IMG/VR virus record: IMGVR_UViG_3300045922_000259 | Span: 1 to 34,384 of that record | DNA from: a virus | Strand: one strand, 5' to 3' | DNA length: 34,384 nt | Shown: one piece after another, positions 31,604 through 34,384 of the stretch | Layout of the letters: every line of letters starts with the position of its first letter | Position numbering within the stretch: position 1 is the first letter of the stretch | Position numbers and translations under genes: made by a program | The notes under the pieces: generated by a model | Database searches by the model: none | Told to the model about the DNA's origin: nothing | What the model saw: the letters and a program-made list of their open reading frames with translations, nothing else

Positions 31604-32997
31604 GCGCGTTGTCTCCGCATCTGTTTGATGTGCCACACCCAGCCGGGCTTGTAACCGCGCGCCTCAGCGATCGCGCGCAGATCGGCGTCTGTGCGTGCGG
31701 TGCGCAACAGTGTTCGCAGCGGCGCGGTTCGCAACGCCGCGACGCGTGTCGGATCGAGCTTCTCAAGTTCGCCGGACACCTGGCGCACCTGCCGCGCCTC
31801 GGATTCGTAGACGTGGCCGCAAGCGGGACAACGTGGCGCGGGCTTGTGGATGGCGAAACACGCCGGGCAGCGTTTCAACGCTGGCACCGCGCGCGTTGCG
31901 TTGGCTTTTCGCGCCTTCGCGCCGTCCAGTGACCACGCGCGCGGCTCGTCTGGCAGACCGTGGCGCAGCACGTTGCCGGCGTGATCAAGCACGATCAACG
32001 ATTGCTTGCCGTCGGCCGGCCGCATACCGCGCCCGATCTGCTGCATGTGCAGGACGAGGCTCATCGTCGGCCGGAGCAGGATCACGGCGCTGACGGCAGG
32101 CACGTCGAGGCCCTCGGAGATCAGCTCGCACGACGTCAACACGTGCACCGATCCGTCCGCCAGGCCGGCGATGGCACGATCGCGCTCGGCGGTGCCCATG
32201 GTGCCGTCAACGGCCGCTGCACGCCAACCGGCCGAACGGAATCCGGCGGCGACGTCGTGCGCGTGGCGCACGGACACGCAGAACGCGATCGCTGGCTGCC
32301 CAGGGCACAGTCGGCCGTAGTGCTCGACGGCGCAGCCGACGATCTGCGGGCGGTCAAGCAGGTGTTCGAGATCGTCGCGCGCCCAGTCGCCAGCGCGCAC
32401 GCGAGTCCGCGAGAGGTCCGGGGCTTCGGAGGGGGCGTATATCTCGGTCGGCACCAGGTAGCCACCGCGCACCAGGTCAGCGATGGATGGCCCCTCGACA
32501 AGCGCGTCGAAGCAGCCGCCAGTGTGTTTGCCTAGGCCCTTGCCGTCCAGCCGTTCGGGCGTCGCGGTGACGCCAAGCAGGCGCGCGTTTGGAAACGCGG
32601 CGATGATCCGATGCCACGATCCGGCGCTGGCGTGGTGCGCCTCGTCGATCACGATCAGATCGACGTGCTGCAGTGGCAGATGCGCGAGACGCCGCTGCAG
32701 CGTCTGGACTGACGCGACCTGGATCGGATCGCGCGTCGGTGTGAACCCTGGCGCGATGATGCCGTGTGCGACGCCAGCCGCGTGGAGCTTCGCGGCGGCC
32801 TGGCGGATCAGCTCGCGGCGATGCACCAGGACAAAGGCGGTGCGGCCGCGTGCGAGGATCGACGCGCAGACGTGCGCGAACACGACGGTCTTGCCGGCCC
32901 CGGTCGGCATGACAAGCAGTGGCGCGCGTGCGCCTGCAGCGTAAGCCGCGCGTAAGCGTGCGATCGCGTCCTGCTGATAGGGCCGGAGGGTGGTCAT
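31600..32997 (-). CDS. SF2 DEAH helicase with C-terminal zinc ribbon
   Basis: This 465-residue protein starts at ATG 32997 (ATGA overlap). It shows motif I PTGAGKT (31-37), II DEAH (118-121), III TAT (144-146), V/VI-type GLDVP and QQIGRGMR (319-326), and a C-terminal zinc ribbon C377-x2-C380 ... C390-x2-C393. It is the RapA/RecQ-like 'phage DEAD-box helicase' commonly paired with VRR-NUC in phages. It probably unwinds branched DNA for the neighbouring nuclease. Confidence 0.92.
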   Translation of the reverse strand: MTTLRPYQQDAIARLRAAYAAGARAPLLVMPTGAGKTVVFAHVCASILARGRTAFVLVHRRELIRQAAAKLHAAGVAHGIIAPGFTPTRDPIQVASVQTLQRRLAHLPLQHVDLIVIDEAHHASAGSWHRIIAAFPNARLLGVTATPERLDGKGLGKHTGGCFDALVEGPSIADLVRGGYLVPTEIYAPSEAPDLSRTRVRAGDWARDDLEHLLDRPQIVGCAVEHYGRLCPGQPAIAFCVSVRHAHDVAAGFRSAGWRAAAVDGTMGTAERDRAIAGLADGSVHVLTSCELISEGLDVPAVSAVILLRPTMSLVLHMQQIGRGMRPADGKQSLIVLDHAGNVLRHGLPDEPRAWSLDGAKARKANATRAVPALKRCPACFAIHKPAPRCPACGHVYESEARQVRQVSGELEKLDPTRVAALRTAPLRTLLRTARTDADLRAIAEARGYKPGWVWHIKQMRRQRA

Positions 32998-33239
32998 GTG
33001 TGCCAGTCTGGCACTAGGTCTGCGGGTGTCAGCGTGATCCCGCGCTTACGTGCGGCGGCGAGCAGGATAGGTTGATATCGGGACGGGATCAGCCCGTCTG
33101 TGCCGCCGCGCGATCGAGGCCGCGTCCAGCGATAGACGCGCGAGACGCTGAGGCCGACGATGGATGCGACGGCTTCGGTGCCGCCGAATCGTTCGATGAT
33201 GCGTGCTGCTGGTGTGGTCGCGCCGCCATTGCGCCGCAT
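32994..33239 (-). CDS. Cro/YdaS-like HTH transcriptional regulator
   Basis: This 81-residue protein starts at ATG 33239 behind GAGGGT. FGGTEAVASIVGLSVSRVYR forms a clear helix-turn-helix, with WTRPRSRGGTDGLIPSRYQP and a C-terminal helix, as in YdaS/Cro-type phage regulators. It is the first gene of the - strand early operon and faces the twin operators at 33279-33318, so it probably controls both divergent promoters. No CI partner is seen in the window. Confidence 0.85.
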   Translation of the reverse strand: MRRNGGATTPAARIIERFGGTEAVASIVGLSVSRVYRWTRPRSRGGTDGLIPSRYQPILLAAARKRGITLTPADLVPDWHT

Positions 33240-33263
33240 ATTGCGTCACCCTCACGTTAAGCT

Positions 33264-33318
33264 GTTGACGCGTAGAATGTGCGATTTTCGCGTTGACAAG
33301 CAAGCGCGAATTTCGCAC
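33264..33318. promoter_or_regulatory. Divergent early promoter region with twin operators
   Basis: Two palindromes, gcgattttcgc (33281-33291) and gcgaatttcgc (33306-33316), have centres 25 bp apart, about 2.4 helical turns. They also form the two arms of a larger inverted repeat (33279-33292 and 33305-33318). A perfect -35 ttgaca (33293-33298) lies between them on the + strand; ttgacg (33264-33269) is another. A - strand pair ttgtca/ttctac is possible. A dimeric regulator bound to both sites would block RNA polymerase both ways. Confidence 0.7.
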
Positions 33319-33365
33319 TCTGGCGCTGGCGCGTCACGGTGACGCGATGATCGGATGGAGGACGC

Positions 33366-33617
33366 ATGCTGGAAGCGCCGGAGGTGCTGACGTCGGTGCA
33401 CAACGCGCACGAGGTAACTGCGCGAGTGTATCGCCGCGAGGACGACACGGGCCGTTTCGAGGACGTTGTCTGGTTGACGATCGTCGTCAACGGCCGCGAC
33501 GTGCTGAGCGTGTTCGCCCGCACCAAGCAATGCGAGGAGCAGTTCATGGCGCTCACGCGCATGATCAACAGCTCATGCACAGAGGCGCGGATTCACGCGG
33601 CCGCGCGCGAGCTGTGA
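33366..33617 (+). CDS. First gene of the rightward early operon, unknown
   Basis: This 83-residue protein (MLEAPEVLTSVHNAHEVTAR ...) starts behind GGAGG (gatGGAGGacgcATG). It is a small alpha/beta protein (VVWLTIVVNGRDVLSVFART) with a helical C-terminus. It has no membrane segment and no family I recognise. As the first gene under the divergent early promoter it should be among the first products made after infection or induction. Confidence 0.7.
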   Translation: MLEAPEVLTSVHNAHEVTARVYRREDDTGRFEDVVWLTIVVNGRDVLSVFARTKQCEEQFMALTRMINSSCTEARIHAAAREL

Positions 33618-33920
33618 TAGCAAGCATGCGTCCGCTCGGGATACCATCGCACCGCGCCGCAACGCTCCGCTGCGCACCGCCACGCCGCGCATCGCAGCGC
33701 AGCGCTCCGCATCTCAACGCAACGGCCAGCCCTTCGGGGCTGGCACCCCCGACCGCCTGGCACGCAGACGGTTCGGGGTGCCAAGCGGCACCAAACGGTG
33801 CCACGCTACGCGCCGCCCCGCCCCGCCCCGCATCGCTTCGCATCGCGTCGCCCCACGGCGCGACTCTGCGCATCGCAACGCCGCGCAACGCAACGTCCTA
33901 ACAACGCACGGAGGTAAACC
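33618..33920 (+). ncRNA. Structured untranslated region between two early genes
   Basis: About 300 non-coding bases. Two blocks of degenerate cgcatcgc/gcaacgc repeats (about 33640-33720 and 33815-33897) flank hairpins. One is a gccagccc-ttcg-gggctggc stem with a ttcg tetraloop (33725-33744). Another is ggcacc segment B (33787-33792), which can pair with either A (33777-33782) or C (33797-33802). A longer stem 33742-33749/33775-33782 competes. A GGAGG site at 33910-33914 then starts the next gene. It reads like a transcribed leader with alternative folds, such as an attenuator, antiterminator or small RNA. No protein is credible here. Confidence 0.45.
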
Positions 33921-34384
33921 ATGAGGTTCACCCAAGCTCGCCTGACGCTCGAAAGCCTGAGCCCGTATTCGCAATCGCGCCAGCACGACGAGCCGATGTT
34001 GGAGGGCGAAAGCCGCGACGCGTACGACGCGCGCACCTGGCGCGCGAAGATGAACGTCTCTGATCGTAACGGCCGCCCGGTTGTCGTGATCCCTGCGCAC
34101 GGACTGCACCAGGCAATCGCGGCGGCGGCCAAATACAGCAAGCGGCAGATTCCGGGTCAGGGCAAGGCAACGTGGACGGCGAAGTTCACGGCGGGTCTGA
34201 TGATCCCCGAAGACCCCGCGCTGAATGTCAGCCCGGATGAGGTTCAGTGTGTGACCATCAGTGCGAACGCGGACGGCGTGCGCGGTAGCGGCAAGCGCGT
34301 GCCGCGTCGTTTCCCGATCATTCCGTCGTGGGAAACGACGTTCGACGTGTTCATCCTTGATCCGATCATCACGGAGGATGTGTT
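33921..34384 (+). CDS. Uncharacterised phage early protein, 3' end outside window
   Basis: The frame opens at ATG 33921 behind GGAGG (cGGAGGtaaaccATG) and runs to the window edge, 154 residues seen. It has ESLSPYSQSRQHDEP, YDARTWRAKMNV, an AHGLHQAIAAAAKYSKRQIP helix and GVRGSGKRVPRRFPIIPSW. This set recurs in phages and integrative elements, where it is usually 'hypothetical'. The conserved GSGKRV block is not a Walker A. A role in early DNA metabolism is only guessed from position. Start is secure. Confidence 0.75.
   Translation, partial: MRFTQARLTLESLSPYSQSRQHDEPMLEGESRDAYDARTWRAKMNVSDRNGRPVVVIPAHGLHQAIAAAAKYSKRQIPGQGKATWTAKFTAGLMIPEDPALNVSPDEVQCVTISANADGVRGSGKRVPRRFPIIPSWETTFDVFILDPIITEDV

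Noticed and set aside
33565-33888. A 107-codon - strand frame in the structured leader
   Set aside because: Low-complexity Arg/Ala/Gly product from the cgcatcgc-like repeats, with no ribosome site.

Overview
The window is GC-rich DNA (AT-rich only in two short stretches). It holds most of a lambda-like siphovirus genome, almost certainly a prophage, next to bacterial cell-surface sugar genes. The GC content, an FkbM-type methyltransferase at the left edge and a DUF6456-like protein suggest an alphaproteobacterial host such as a Rhodospirillales or Rhizobiales member. That host call is inference. No rRNA, tRNA, IS element or CRISPR array was seen. No integrase and no CI-type repressor lies inside the window, so the right end of the element is beyond base 34384.

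Layout. (1) 1-1558: host side. It has the 3' end of an FkbM methyltransferase gene, an AT-richer SAM methyltransferase gene with an N-terminal zinc ribbon, and what looks like the amputated C-terminus of a third gene at the phage boundary. (2) 1618-8441: end of the late operon on the - strand. It has a tail fibre, a lysis cassette (GH108 endolysin with a C-terminal membrane segment, then an Rz/Rz1 spanin pair), a 1103-residue modular surface protein and a small concanavalin-like protein. (3) 8449-18216: the tail module in lambda order (U, V, G/GT, H, M, L, K, I, J when read along the - strand), including a textbook programmed -1 frameshift signal in G. (4) 18213-20264: connector and head decoration genes with three tiny membrane or lipoprotein genes in between. 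(5) 20324-26534: head module, with a prohead protease-capsid fusion, portal, gpW-like connector, and large and small terminase. (6) 26535-27221: a one-gene + strand island and a bidirectional-looking hairpin. (7) 27222-33239: the early/replication module on the - strand, with a DUF6456-like protein, a repeat-rich probable origin, a Toprim primase-helicase, two small proteins, a VRR-NUC nuclease, an SF2 helicase and a Cro/YdaS-like HTH protein. (8) 33240-34384: a divergent promoter/operator region and a rightward early operon that runs off the edge.

How it works together. The HTH protein probably binds twin palindromes between the divergent early operons. The early - strand operon supplies replication functions, and the iteron/Z-DNA/inverted-repeat region at 27810-28129 is the best origin candidate. 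The late genes from terminase to tail are almost all coupled by TGATG, ATGA or GTGA stop-start overlaps, implying one long co-translated transcript. Most notable: the capsid decoration fold (DUF2190) occurs twice. It appears once as the ordinary 115-residue decoration protein, and once as the N-terminus of the giant Ig-repeat/lyase-like protein. This suggests that the phage displays a large polysaccharide-active protein on its capsid.
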